Positions 27,795-36,518 of a stretch of 64,000 nucleotides of DNA are shown piece by piece. How positions within the stretch are numbered: the stretch's first letter is position 1; every line of letters starts with the position of its first letter. The notes beneath the pieces were generated by a model that was given only the letters and a program-made list of their open reading frames with translations, was not told the DNA's origin and did no database searches. Made by a program: the position numbers and the translations under genes. Source of the DNA: Pelolinea sp. (lineage in GTDB: Bacteria; Chloroflexota; Anaerolineae; Anaerolineales; Anaerolineaceae); assembly GCA_012797975.1 (NCBI GenBank), contig JAAZOD010000020.1:102165-166164 (forward strand), read 5' to 3'.

Positions 27795-28625
27795 ATGTGG
27801 AAGGAAGCTACGTTAGTTGCGATTGTCGCCGGCGGCTGGGCGCTCGTCTTATATTATCTTCCCCAACTCATCACTGTGCTTTCTAAAAAAGAAAGCAAGG
27901 CGATGACCTGGTGGTTATTGTTAATGCGTGGAGTGAATGATGCCTTTAGCTATGCCGTAGTGATCCCAGCCGCATTGACCGGCTGGGTGTTGGGTGATCT
28001 ACGGACTGGTCTAATCGTAGGTGGAACCGTTCAAGCCATGTTCATCGGTGTTTTCATTGTTGGTGCTTCAATACCACCCAACCCGTACCTGGCATCCATT
28101 CTTTCAACCGCTTTGGTCATCCTGACTGGCGCCTCGACCGGTGAGGCATTGGCTTTGGTTGTTCCCATTGCCGTGGTAAGCCAATTATTGACACTGGCAT
28201 TCATGAGCTTGAATGTTGTTTTTTGCCACTGGGGTGACAAAATGGCCGCAGATGGAAATGCGAAAGGGATTGATATCTTGAACACCCTGGATGGAACCGG
28301 ATGGACTTTAACCAATGTGATCCCGGCGTTTTTGGGTGTCGGTTTAGGCATTGATGCCGCTGCGAAACTCTTGAACATCATCCCGGGCTGGCTATCCGAT
28401 GGGTTGGGCTATGCCGGCGGTGTCTTACCAGCACTTGGTATTGCTATGTTGTTGCTGATCATTGCTTCAAAAGAAGTCTGGCCATTCTTTTTCCTGGGTT
28501 TTATTGCCGCAGTCTATTTGAATTTGAACGCTGTTGCTGGAGCTATCCTGGGAGTGGTAATTGCCATTGTCTTCGTACAGCTCAAATCGGCGAACGAAGA
28601 AGGAAAGAAAGCGAAGGATATATAA
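27795..28625 (+). CDS. PTS system mannose/fructose/sorbose family IIC component
   Basis: Membrane channel component (276 residues, multiple hydrophobic segments) of the same PTS. SYAVVIPAALTGWVLGDLRTG and GGTVQAMFIGVFIVGASIPPNP are typical of the sorbose/mannose IIC family (EII-Sor); a short charged tail (KSANEEGKKAKDI) ends the protein. AAGGAGAA precedes the ATG. One base separates its stop from the IID start, which fits the obligatory IIC-IID complex. Confidence 0.92.
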   Translation: MWKEATLVAIVAGGWALVLYYLPQLITVLSKKESKAMTWWLLLMRGVNDAFSYAVVIPAALTGWVLGDLRTGLIVGGTVQAMFIGVFIVGASIPPNPYLASILSTALVILTGASTGEALALVVPIAVVSQLLTLAFMSLNVVFCHWGDKMAADGNAKGIDILNTLDGTGWTLTNVIPAFLGVGLGIDAAAKLLNIIPGWLSDGLGYAGGVLPALGIAMLLLIIASKEVWPFFFLGFIAAVYLNLNAVAGAILGVVIAIVFVQLKSANEEGKKAKDI

Positions 28626-28626
28626 C

Positions 28627-29448
28627 ATGGACGCCAAAATGAAAAAGGTCGATGAGAAAAATCTGTATGGTGCCCTTTGGCGCGTTAATAACTTTGCAGG
28701 AAACTATAACTTTGAACGCTTGATGGCCTTAGGTATGACACAGGTTATGGTACCTGTATTCCGCAGCTTAGGCATTACCGGTGACAAGCTGAAAGAAGGC
28801 TTGAAGCGGCACATGGTTTTCTATAATACGCACCCATATTTCGGTGCCTTGATCATGGGTGTCATGGTCGCCATGGAAGAGGCTAAAGCAAATGATGACA
28901 GTGTCACTGAAGAAGCGATCAATGGCTTCAAGGTGGCATTGATGGGCCCCTTTGCCGGCATTGGCGATTCGTTCTTCTGGGGAACAGTGCATCCAATCAT
29001 TCTGGCAGTTTCCGCCAATATGGCTTTGCAGGGAAATTTCCTTGGATTCGTGTTTGCCTTCTTGATCGCTGCTGAAGCAATCTTGGGAACTTACTATCCA
29101 TTTATATGGGGATATAAGAGCGGCACGGAAATCGTAGAAAAAATTCGCTCCAGTAAGCTGATCGAAAAATTCACAGAAGGTGCGAAGATTGTGGCAATGT
29201 TCGTGGCGGGCGTCATGGTTACCACACTGATCAATGTTTCCACACCGGTTGTGCTGTTTGCTACAGAGGCAGAGGGCAGTGGTGTGAACCTGCAAGGTGT
29301 TTTTGATTCCATCCTTCCAAAATTGTTACCCCTTGGACTGTTGTTCTTCGTGTATTGGCTCTTGAAGAAGAAAGTCAATCCATTATGGGTAATGTTGATC
29401 TTAATGGTTCTTACCGTTGGCCTCAAAGCCCTCGGGTGGATCGGGTAA
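28627..29448 (+). CDS. PTS system mannose/fructose/sorbose family IID component
   Basis: Membrane partner of IIC, 273 residues. The N terminus ALWRVNNFAGNYNFERLMALG and HMVFYNTHPYFGALIMGV, then MGPFAGIGDSFFWGTVHPI, are the three hallmark blocks of EIID-AGA/Man. The start at 28627 is chosen because the longer frame begins in IIC and would read through its charged tail. The C terminus has several hydrophobic segments. EI and HPr genes needed to energise this PTS are not in the window. Confidence 0.93.
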   Translation: MDAKMKKVDEKNLYGALWRVNNFAGNYNFERLMALGMTQVMVPVFRSLGITGDKLKEGLKRHMVFYNTHPYFGALIMGVMVAMEEAKANDDSVTEEAINGFKVALMGPFAGIGDSFFWGTVHPIILAVSANMALQGNFLGFVFAFLIAAEAILGTYYPFIWGYKSGTEIVEKIRSSKLIEKFTEGAKIVAMFVAGVMVTTLINVSTPVVLFATEAEGSGVNLQGVFDSILPKLLPLGLLFFVYWLLKKKVNPLWVMLILMVLTVGLKALGWIG

Positions 29449-29523
29449 GACAAGTTTATTGGTTTGTTTCGTTGTGCTAGGGGAGCATGGCAATAACCCT
29501 GCTCCCCAAAATCTGGAGGTAGT

Positions 29524-30540
29524 ATGAGAGCTGCAGTATACACAGAACCACGCAAAATTGTTCTGGATCCCAATTATCCTGATCCTGAAATGGGTGATGG
29601 AGTGATGATCAATGTAAAAGCGAGTGGAGTATGTGCAACAGACATCAAGGCATTCAAAGGGTTGCGATTTGGAATGGAACCGCCGACCATTTTAGGCCAT
29701 GAGTTTGCAGGGGAAGTGATTGCTTCGACCATGGAAGAATATAAGATTGGCGATCGCATTTCAGCTGCTCCGTATGCGGGCTGTGGTTTTTGTAATTACT
29801 GTCTTGATGACCATGAAGAATTATGTAAAAATAAGGTTTTTACGACCAATGGCTGTTTTGCCGAAAAGTTGTTCATTCCGCGAGATCTCATGAATAAAAC
29901 CGGTTGGAAAGTTTCTGATGACGTTCCCTATCAAGCTGCTGCATTGGCTGAACCGCTGGCGTGCATCATTCTTTCTTTGCGATCGTGTCGCTGGCAACCG
30001 GGGTGGACGATCATGGTGGTAGGTGGCGGATTCATGGGTATTCTTCATGTTATCCTTTCCAAAGCATGGGGGGCAACCAAAATCATTCTCAGCGAACCAA
30101 ATATCAACCGCAGGGCTTTCGCTGAAGAATTAGGTGCAATTGTGTGTGACCCCGCTGAAGTGGGTAACCTTGGTGATTTTGCACGAAAGAATACCGATGG
30201 GCTGGGCCCGCAGGTGGTTATTGCATCCATCGCGAACGAAAAAGTGGTGGAATCGGCTTTCGATTGCCCGCGCGCCGGTGGTTATTATCATATGTTTGGA
30301 GGGTTACCCAAACAGAGCATGATCAATGTTCCTTCTTTTTTCACCCATTATAAAGAAGTGACATTGGTCGGCACATCCGGGTTCCGGACAAAAGATTATC
30401 GATTGGCTTCAACGTTGATCAATGAGAAGAGAATTGATCTTGAACCGGTGTTATCCTCGGTTTTCCGTCTTGATCAGGTTGGAGAAGCGATTGAACAGGC
30501 GGAGCAGCAGACTATTTTAAAAGCAATGATTGTGGAGTGA
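29524..30540 (+). CDS. Zinc-dependent medium-chain dehydrogenase, sorbitol/sorbose-phosphate type
   Basis: Cytoplasmic NAD(P)-dependent alcohol dehydrogenase of 338 residues. Catalytic zinc ligands lie in SGVCATDIKAF and GHEFAGE; the structural zinc site is CGFCNYCLDDHEELC, complete with four cysteines. The Rossmann fingerprint is VVGGGFMGI. In the sorbose operon a member of this family (SorE) interconverts sorbose-1-phosphate and glucitol-6-phosphate; its position between PTS genes suggests a similar step on the imported sugar or polyol phosphate. GGAGG precedes the ATG. Confidence 0.88.
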   Translation: MRAAVYTEPRKIVLDPNYPDPEMGDGVMINVKASGVCATDIKAFKGLRFGMEPPTILGHEFAGEVIASTMEEYKIGDRISAAPYAGCGFCNYCLDDHEELCKNKVFTTNGCFAEKLFIPRDLMNKTGWKVSDDVPYQAAALAEPLACIILSLRSCRWQPGWTIMVVGGGFMGILHVILSKAWGATKIILSEPNINRRAFAEELGAIVCDPAEVGNLGDFARKNTDGLGPQVVIASIANEKVVESAFDCPRAGGYYHMFGGLPKQSMINVPSFFTHYKEVTLVGTSGFRTKDYRLASTLINEKRIDLEPVLSSVFRLDQVGEAIEQAEQQTILKAMIVE

Positions 30541-30545
30541 GCGAT

Positions 30546-30959
30546 ATGGCTGAGAAAGTCCCCGTTCCTGTTTTATTAATCAGTCATGATGGATTGGCTG
30601 CTTCTTTGAAGCGGGCCAGCGTTATGATCATGGGAGATCAAGAAAATATCGGTGTGATCAGCCTTGAAGAAGGTGATGGTCTTTCCAATTTCATCACGAA
30701 AGTACAGCAGGTGATCAGTGAATTAGAAGGTACAGAAAAAGGCATTATTTTTCTGGTTGATATCCCTTTTGGAACACCTTGGAATGCATCAGTTGCCGTG
30801 AAACGAGAAATAGACCATATTGTTGCTGGAATTAGTCTTCCATTTTTTCTGGAAGTATTAAATTATCGCAATCAATATGATGAGATTGAAAAAATACTTG
30901 CAGATTCACTGGCCATAAAAGACCAGTGTTTCCGCTATCTGGGATCATTGGGAAAATAA
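30546..30959 (+). CDS. PTS system mannose-family IIA component
   Basis: Phosphocarrier accepting phosphate from HPr. The fold motif VPVLLISHDGLAASLKRA contains the phospho-acceptor His; ISLEEGDG and IIFLVDIPFGTPWNAS match EIIA-Man. 137 residues from the ATG at 30546, which has GGAGTGA eight bases upstream; a GTG nine bases earlier overlaps the dehydrogenase stop (GTGA) and is the alternative. The IIA being separated from IIB by three genes is unusual but the set is complete. Confidence 0.88.
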   Translation: MAEKVPVPVLLISHDGLAASLKRASVMIMGDQENIGVISLEEGDGLSNFITKVQQVISELEGTEKGIIFLVDIPFGTPWNASVAVKREIDHIVAGISLPFFLEVLNYRNQYDEIEKILADSLAIKDQCFRYLGSLGK

Positions 30960-30970
30960 CGGAGGAAAAA

Positions 30971-31741
30971 ATGGAATTTGGAAAGCAGCGCAGGATGCAA
31001 CGAATCTTTAAGGCAGACGGACGAACACTCATAGTGGCAATGGATCATGCTGCTTATATGCCGGATGTTGTGGTAGGACTTCAAGATCCCGGACGCTATA
31101 TACAAGAGATCCATGCTGCGGGAGCGGATGCGGTCATGACAACTTTGGGCACCATTCGGAAAATTCAAGCGAAAATACTCGATTTTCCAGTGATCTTGAG
31201 TATGGAGAGCGGATATCCCAACATTGAAGATTTTGTTGCCCAAGGGTTGAAGTTGGGTGTGGATATGTTGAAATGCATGGTTTATCCCTTTTCTTCGGAA
31301 GATCCTTCCAGTTTGAATAATTTTGCAAGACTTGCGAATGCTGCCGATGCCTGGAGCATGCCGGTGATGGCAGAAGTTTTTCCTGGTGGGATGAACGGCG
31401 GCAAGGAATGGAACACGGTGGAAAAATTATCATCCTGTGTGCGGGTGACTGCCGAAGCCGGTGCAGATGTCATCAAAACCTTCTATCTTGATGCCGGCGG
31501 TGATTTCAGCAGGGTTGTTGAAAATTCGCTTGTTCCCTTGGTTGTTTTGGGAGGGGTGAAATCAGACGCTCCGCTGCCATTGCTAGAAAGAATCGCACTT
31601 TGCCTTGAAAAAGGTGCCTGTGGCGTGGCAATTGGCCGTAATATCTGGGCGCATAAGGCGCCCGCAGCCATGACACGTGCCATTGCAGCGGTGGTACATG
31701 AGGGCACCTCGGTCGGTGATGCGGTGAAATATTTGAGCTGA
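30971..31741 (+). CDS. Class I aldolase, DeoC/LacD/FbaB (LsrF-like) family
   Basis: TIM-barrel Schiff-base aldolase of 256 residues. IVAMDHAAY near the N terminus, ESGYPNIEDF, the lysine in ADVIKTFY (Lys169, predicted Schiff base), VLGGVKSD and GVAIGRNIWAH (phosphate binding) support this. Related enzymes cleave fructose-1,6-bisphosphate or act on phospho-AI-2. In this operon it probably cleaves the dehydrogenase product into two trioses, or a triose phosphate plus an aldehyde. GGAGG lies 5 bases before the ATG at 30971; the longer frame starts inside IIA. Confidence 0.85.
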   Translation: MEFGKQRRMQRIFKADGRTLIVAMDHAAYMPDVVVGLQDPGRYIQEIHAAGADAVMTTLGTIRKIQAKILDFPVILSMESGYPNIEDFVAQGLKLGVDMLKCMVYPFSSEDPSSLNNFARLANAADAWSMPVMAEVFPGGMNGGKEWNTVEKLSSCVRVTAEAGADVIKTFYLDAGGDFSRVVENSLVPLVVLGGVKSDAPLPLLERIALCLEKGACGVAIGRNIWAHKAPAAMTRAIAAVVHEGTSVGDAVKYLS

Positions 31742-31760
31742 ACTCAAAGAAAGGAATGAA

Positions 31761-31791
31761 AGAGCTGCTGAAAAACAAGCAGCTCTTTTTT
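31761..31791 (+). terminator. Terminator or attenuator between aldolase and aldehyde oxidoreductase genes
   Basis: Nine-base stem AGAGCTGCT / AGCAGCTCT with an A-rich loop and six T residues. It ends 26 bases before the next start codon, so it may reduce rather than abolish read-through into the last two genes. Confidence 0.75.
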
Positions 31792-31817
31792 AAAAAATTA
31801 AAGAGTAAGAGGGTTTC

Positions 31818-33704
31818 ATGCCATTTGGTTATACCGGAAAGATCCTTGAAGTGAATTTGACCACAAGAAAGTGGGTGATCATTCAACCTGAGGAGACCCT
31901 TTATCAAAGGTTGGGAGGGGGAAGCGCTTTAGGGGTGTATTGGGTATTAAAGGATACGCCAGCCCAAGTGGATGCGCTTGATCCGCAAAACACACTGGTA
32001 TTTTCTGTGAGTGTTGTGACTGGAGCACCTATTTCTGGTTTAAGCAGGATGAACGTTGCGGCAAAATCGCCATTGACAGGTGCCATCGGTGATTCACAAA
32101 GCGGTGGTTTTTTCCCCGTGGAATTGAAATTTGCCGGTTATGATGCAATTATTGTACGGGGGCGTGCGCAAGCTCCTGTTTATCTATGGATAAAAAATGA
32201 GCAAGTTGAGATTCGAACGGCGGGTCATTTATGGGGAAAAATGACAGCGGAGGTTGAAACTTTAATCCGCGAAGAATTGGAGGATCCAAAAATTCAAATT
32301 GCTCAATGTGGTATTGCCGGAGAACATGGAGTTCGTTTTGCATCTATCATGACAAATGCCAACCGCGCTAATGGTCGCACAGGCATGGGTGCGGTAATGG
32401 CCAGCAAAAACCTTAAGGCAATCGCTGTACGAGGGACCACCAGACCGGTTCTGGCCGACCCGGAAAAATTACGGAAATTGGCACATGCTGGTGTGCAGAA
32501 CTTAAAAAGATCAGGATCTTACGGTTTGAGTTTGGCAGGTACTGCCGGGGCGGTGAATTGGCAAAATCAAGTTGGCGGGTTGCCAACCAGAAATTACAGC
32601 AGTGGCGTCTTTGAAGAATATCAAAATCTGGATGGAGAAACCATCAATAAAGAAATCCTTGTAAAACGCGATACCTGCTATGGTTGCGTGGTGCGCTGTA
32701 AGCCGGTGGTTCATATTGATTCTGTACGGTATCCGGTCGACGCAATTTATGGTGGGCCGGAATATGAAACACTGGCAACATTTGGAAGCTATTGTGGAAT
32801 TGGCAATTTACATGCCGTTGCTTACATGAACCAATTGTGCAATATGTACGGCATGGATACGATCACCTGTGGGGCGACCATCGCTTGGGCTATGGAATGC
32901 TTTGAAAAAGGAAAAATCAACGCTGCACAGCTAGATGGATTGGAATTGAAATTTGGCAATTATGAGGCTGCCATCGCGATGGTCAAAAAGATCGCGTTTT
33001 GCGATGGGGCTGGCAAGGTCCTCGCAGAAGGTTCTGCCCGGGCATCGGAAATTTTCAAAAATGATACACAGGACCTGCTGATCACTGTGAAGGGGCAGGA
33101 ATTGCCAGCGCACATGCCTCAAAACAAAGCCAGTTTGGGTTTGATCTATGCGGTTAATCCCTTTGGTGCCGATCATCAATCCAGCGAGCATGACGGAGCA
33201 TATACACAACCAACTGAAAGAATGGACGCGCTTCTGTTGAATGACCCACAACCAGAAAATGTCTTGAATGAAGAGAAGGTTCGCTATGCGTCCATTACCC
33301 AATGTTTTTATGCTGCCATGGACTCTCTGTGCGCTTGTCAGTTTGTGTATGGGGCTGGCTGGCAGTTATATGGTCCGCAAGACCTGGTGGAAATCGTCAA
33401 CGCAGTTACGGGGTGGAAAATGACGATTCGTGATCTGCTTGATATTGGGATGCGGCGCATCTATCTTATGCGCATATTTAATTATCGTGAAGGCTTTACC
33501 CGGATCGATGATAAACTCCCACGAAAACTTTTCCATCCTTTGATTGGTGGCGCGACCGATGGAGTAAAATTAAAGACTAGCGATTTTGAAAATGCTTTGG
33601 ATGCATATTATGAACAGATGGGTTTGCAGAAAGAATCAGGGAAACCATTAGTGGAGATGTTGAAAACACTCAACCTTGAGATAATGTGTGCAGGATTAGA
33701 ATAG
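31818..33704 (+). CDS. Aldehyde:ferredoxin oxidoreductase family (tungsten-type AOR)
   Basis: Tungstopterin enzyme that oxidises aldehydes to acids and reduces ferredoxin. The N terminus GYTGKILEVNLTTRKW and RLGGGSALGVYWVLKDT are AOR_N hallmarks; AKSPLTGAIGDSQSGGFFPVELK and GRTGMGAVMASKNLKAI are pterin contacts. The [4Fe-4S] ligands Cys287, Cys290 and Cys294 (CYGCVVRC) plus a fourth in DSLCACQF (about 505) are present. 628 residues, normal. No signal peptide: cytoplasmic. Within this operon it would oxidise the aldehyde released by the aldolase. Confidence 0.92.
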   Translation: MPFGYTGKILEVNLTTRKWVIIQPEETLYQRLGGGSALGVYWVLKDTPAQVDALDPQNTLVFSVSVVTGAPISGLSRMNVAAKSPLTGAIGDSQSGGFFPVELKFAGYDAIIVRGRAQAPVYLWIKNEQVEIRTAGHLWGKMTAEVETLIREELEDPKIQIAQCGIAGEHGVRFASIMTNANRANGRTGMGAVMASKNLKAIAVRGTTRPVLADPEKLRKLAHAGVQNLKRSGSYGLSLAGTAGAVNWQNQVGGLPTRNYSSGVFEEYQNLDGETINKEILVKRDTCYGCVVRCKPVVHIDSVRYPVDAIYGGPEYETLATFGSYCGIGNLHAVAYMNQLCNMYGMDTITCGATIAWAMECFEKGKINAAQLDGLELKFGNYEAAIAMVKKIAFCDGAGKVLAEGSARASEIFKNDTQDLLITVKGQELPAHMPQNKASLGLIYAVNPFGADHQSSEHDGAYTQPTERMDALLLNDPQPENVLNEEKVRYASITQCFYAAMDSLCACQFVYGAGWQLYGPQDLVEIVNAVTGWKMTIRDLLDIGMRRIYLMRIFNYREGFTRIDDKLPRKLFHPLIGGATDGVKLKTSDFENALDAYYEQMGLQKESGKPLVEMLKTLNLEIMCAGLE

Positions 33705-33729
33705 GGATAGCCAACATTGGAGAACAAAG

Positions 33730-34686
33730 ATGCCCACACGCGAAGAAATCAATCGACTGGTAACGATTGCCAGGGAATATTATGTAAACAAGAAAACTCA
33801 GGCAGAAATCGCTGAAGAGTTTAATTTGTCGCGTCCTACGATCTCCAAACTGCTGCAAGAAGCGGAGGATGAGAATATTGTTCAGATCAGCATCATCGAT
33901 CCGTTGTATCGCGACTCAGAACTGGCGGTCCGTTTGCAAGATGCGCTGCAATTGCATAATGTCATTGTGGTGCACGGCAGCCGAAAGAACCAAGGCATAT
34001 CCCAAAAAAACATTGCGATCAATACTGCCTGGTATTTTTGCAAAGTGATCGATGATACGGTGCAAAAAATTGGCATCGGGTGGGGAAGGACAATGTATCA
34101 GGTATCCCTTGCAATGGAAACCGCCGTGCGCGATGATCTTCAATTCATCCCGCTTTTAGGTGGAGTGGGTCAGATCAACCCGAGTTTTCAGGTCCATCAA
34201 ATCACACAGCGCGTTGCCGACACTTGTGGAGGAACCTGGCTGCAGTTGCATGTTCCAGGGATCATAGAGAACAAGGAGATCCGAAAAAACCTTCTCAACT
34301 CCCGGGATGTGCAAAATGTGATCTCCAATTGGGAAAATCTGGATCTGGCTCTGGTCGGTATTGGCGAGGCCCCGCCGTTCAAACGTAATATTATCTTTGA
34401 AAGCTATGTGGATGATGAAGAAAAGACCCAGTTGCTGGAGAAGAAAGCGGTGGGTGATATTTGCATGCGCTTCTTTGACATCAACGGAAAGATCATTGAT
34501 TATTTGAAGCAAGAGATCATCAGCATACCATTGCATGTTCTGAAGAACACCCCGCGGGTGATCGCAGCAGCAGGGGGGCCACGCAAAGCGCGTTCCATTA
34601 TTGGCGCCAGCCGGGGCGGATTCATCACCGATCTGATTATTGATGAAGATACTGGAAATGAAATCTTGCAAGTATTGAATAAATAG
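33730..34686 (+). CDS. SorC-family sugar-binding transcription regulator
   Basis: 318-residue regulator. The N-terminal helix-turn-helix TQAEIAEEFNLSRPTISKLLQEAEDENIVQI is followed by a sugar-phosphate-binding domain with KIGIGWGRTMYQV, PLLGGVGQ, LALVGIGEAPP and AAAGGPRKARSIIGA, the usual SorC blocks. It closes the PTS operon, 25 bases after the oxidoreductase gene, and most likely controls it through the palindrome at 27252-27272 in response to the imported sugar phosphate. Confidence 0.92.
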   Translation: MPTREEINRLVTIAREYYVNKKTQAEIAEEFNLSRPTISKLLQEAEDENIVQISIIDPLYRDSELAVRLQDALQLHNVIVVHGSRKNQGISQKNIAINTAWYFCKVIDDTVQKIGIGWGRTMYQVSLAMETAVRDDLQFIPLLGGVGQINPSFQVHQITQRVADTCGGTWLQLHVPGIIENKEIRKNLLNSRDVQNVISNWENLDLALVGIGEAPPFKRNIIFESYVDDEEKTQLLEKKAVGDICMRFFDINGKIIDYLKQEIISIPLHVLKNTPRVIAAAGGPRKARSIIGASRGGFITDLIIDEDTGNEILQVLNK

Positions 34687-34702
34687 GGACTGGATTGGGA
34701 TA

Positions 34703-35314
34703 TTATCCCACTTTTCCAACAAAGTCAGCTTCAGTAAATTTTGTACCAACAAAGTTATCAAAGGTCAAATAGACTATTCGCATATCCTTATTTATTTTCA
34801 GGATGTTGAATAAATCAAGATAGCTTAAGAGAATACGCTTCTCCCAGTTAAATTTTAAATCGCTGGCAACGGTTTTAATTGCGTCTTCTGTTACGCCCTC
34901 AATTTCGACAAAAAGACCAAAAGGAAGTTCATCCACAACTATTTCACATCCCTTATAGCCATAGGTAGTTCTGAATTTTTCATAAATCATGAAAACCGTA
35001 AAACCGAGGGCTTCAAGGATCTTTTGGGTAGATTTGAAATCGGCAACCGTTATTTCCAATTCCTGACGGTCAGCAACCCCTTGTGATACATCGGCCCGGT
35101 CTTTGAAGGTCAGGCGGGTTTGATCATCTTGACGCAAACGCAGCACTTGATGCTTGGAACGCAATTTTTGATCGGGCGTGTCAAAACGCAGGTTATATTC
35201 GTGGACGCGTTCTTTTGTCACTACCGCTCCAATGGTCAACAGGCGCGAAGATATCTCCTTCAGATCGGCAATAAAAAATTTCACTTCTCGTTCGTGGTCG
35301 TCAACGGTATGCAT
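34703..35314 (-). CDS. CYTH-domain protein (class IV adenylate cyclase / triphosphatase-like)
   Basis: 203-residue protein with the CYTH tunnel fold. EREVKF near the N terminus is the ExExK signature; KHQVLRLRQDD, TRLTFKDR, RQELEITVAD, and EIVVDELPFGLFVEIEG supply the alternating charged residues that line the phosphate-binding tunnel. Family members hydrolyse inorganic or thiamine triphosphate or make cAMP; sequence alone does not decide. Convergent with the SorC gene (16 bases between stops) and divergent from the LacI gene. Confidence 0.8.
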   Translation of the reverse strand: MHTVDDHEREVKFFIADLKEISSRLLTIGAVVTKERVHEYNLRFDTPDQKLRSKHQVLRLRQDDQTRLTFKDRADVSQGVADRQELEITVADFKSTQKILEALGFTVFMIYEKFRTTYGYKGCEIVVDELPFGLFVEIEGVTEDAIKTVASDLKFNWEKRILLSYLDLFNILKINKDMRIVYLTFDNFVGTKFTEADFVGKVG

Positions 35315-35364
35315 GGTTTTCTATGAAAATTATCCTATACTTCCGAGAACTATGGAAGAGGGAC

Positions 35365-35440
35365 TTGAATTTCATGGATTGATGCGCTATAATTTAAGCG
35401 CTTAAGCATTATTTTTTTAATCTGTTGCTTAAGCGCTTAA
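35365..35440 (+). promoter_or_regulatory. LacI-family promoter with two perfect operators
   Basis: TTGAAT (35365-35370), 17 bases, TATAAT (35388-35393). The 12-base perfect palindrome TTAAGCGCTTAA occurs twice: 35394-35405, directly after the -10, and 35429-35440, five bases before the start codon. The centres are 35 bases apart. Such placing predicts strong autorepression of the regulator gene. Confidence 0.85.
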
Positions 35441-35445
35441 ATGCC

Positions 35446-36444
35446 ATGACCTCGATTTATGATATTGCCAAAGCTGCTGGAACATCGATCGCGACCGTTT
35501 CTTATGTGATCAATAAAAGTGGGCGGGTAAGCCCTGAAACTGCAGCACGTGTTGAAAAAGCCATTCATGACCTGCAGTATGAACCGAAAAGTTTTGCCAG
35601 AGCGCTCGCCAGCGGGCAAACATTTACTATTTCCATCGTTTCTCCATTAACAGTCTATGAAAATCAAATATCCTTCTCGAACCTGCTAAACGGCGTGGGG
35701 GCGGTTCTTGAAAAAAGCGATTATCGATTGTTCATCCATCCCACATTGAGTCGAGCGGACTCATGGATGGAATTGGAAGCGGCGGCGCGCGGTCACCAGA
35801 TGGATGGCGTGATTCTCCTGCATGTGCAACTGCAGGAGAAACGTATCGCTGTTCTGAAAAAAGAATCCATGCCTTTTGTCCTGATCGGCCGCACGAAAGA
35901 CAATACCGGTCTGGATTATGTGGATGCAGATATCAGCGGTGCTGTTCGTCTGGCGGTCGAACACTTGATCGGACGAGATCATCGAAAGTTATGCATGGTG
36001 GGGGAAAAAGGAAATGCAGGAATTTCCATCCGTCTGATCGAGCAGTTCAAAGCTATGATCGCAGAAAAAGACCTTCCCTTTCAACCATCCTGGTGTTCGA
36101 ACATGGCTGAATCATCCGATGAGATGATCCATGACCTTACGGAAATTCTCTCGGCCAGCAATCACCCTTCTGCTATTTTTGCGGTTTCCGATCTGGCTGT
36201 GTTGAATACCTTAAAAGTCGCCCGGTTTTTACATTTACGCGTACCGGAAGACGTCGCCGTCATTGGGTACGCGGATAGTTCGATCTATAAACATCTTGAC
36301 CCACCGGTCAGCGCCGTGTTCAATGGAGTGGAAAAACTGGGCAGTTTGGCGGCTCAAATACTATTAAACAAACTAACGGACCCTGAAAGACCAATCGAGC
36401 AGGTCCTTGTTCCCCCCGAACTTGTCCAACGACATTCGGTATAG
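35446..36444 (+). CDS. LacI-family transcription regulator of the methyltransferase/sugar operon
   Basis: 332 residues. N-terminal helix-turn-helix SIYDIAKAAGTSIATVSYVINKSGRVS and hinge ASGQ, then a periplasmic-binding-protein-like ligand domain (AVIGYADSSIYKHLDPPVSAVFN at the end). The ATG at 35446 is chosen because the longer frame starts inside the second operator. No clear ribosome binding site is seen since the operator fills the leader. It stands 74 bases ahead of a sugar ABC transporter and is its likely controller. Confidence 0.93.
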   Translation: MTSIYDIAKAAGTSIATVSYVINKSGRVSPETAARVEKAIHDLQYEPKSFARALASGQTFTISIVSPLTVYENQISFSNLLNGVGAVLEKSDYRLFIHPTLSRADSWMELEAAARGHQMDGVILLHVQLQEKRIAVLKKESMPFVLIGRTKDNTGLDYVDADISGAVRLAVEHLIGRDHRKLCMVGEKGNAGISIRLIEQFKAMIAEKDLPFQPSWCSNMAESSDEMIHDLTEILSASNHPSAIFAVSDLAVLNTLKVARFLHLRVPEDVAVIGYADSSIYKHLDPPVSAVFNGVEKLGSLAAQILLNKLTDPERPIEQVLVPPELVQRHSV

Positions 36445-36518
36445 AAGAAAAGGAGGTGGAAACGATCATATTCTTTTGTCTTCTGTTCGAAAAATAAACA
36501 ATAATCTTGGAGGATTGT

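Noticed and set aside
30537..30545. GTG start of the PTS IIA gene overlapping the dehydrogenase stop
   Set aside because: The ATG at 30546 has better ribosome-binding spacing; the difference is three residues.
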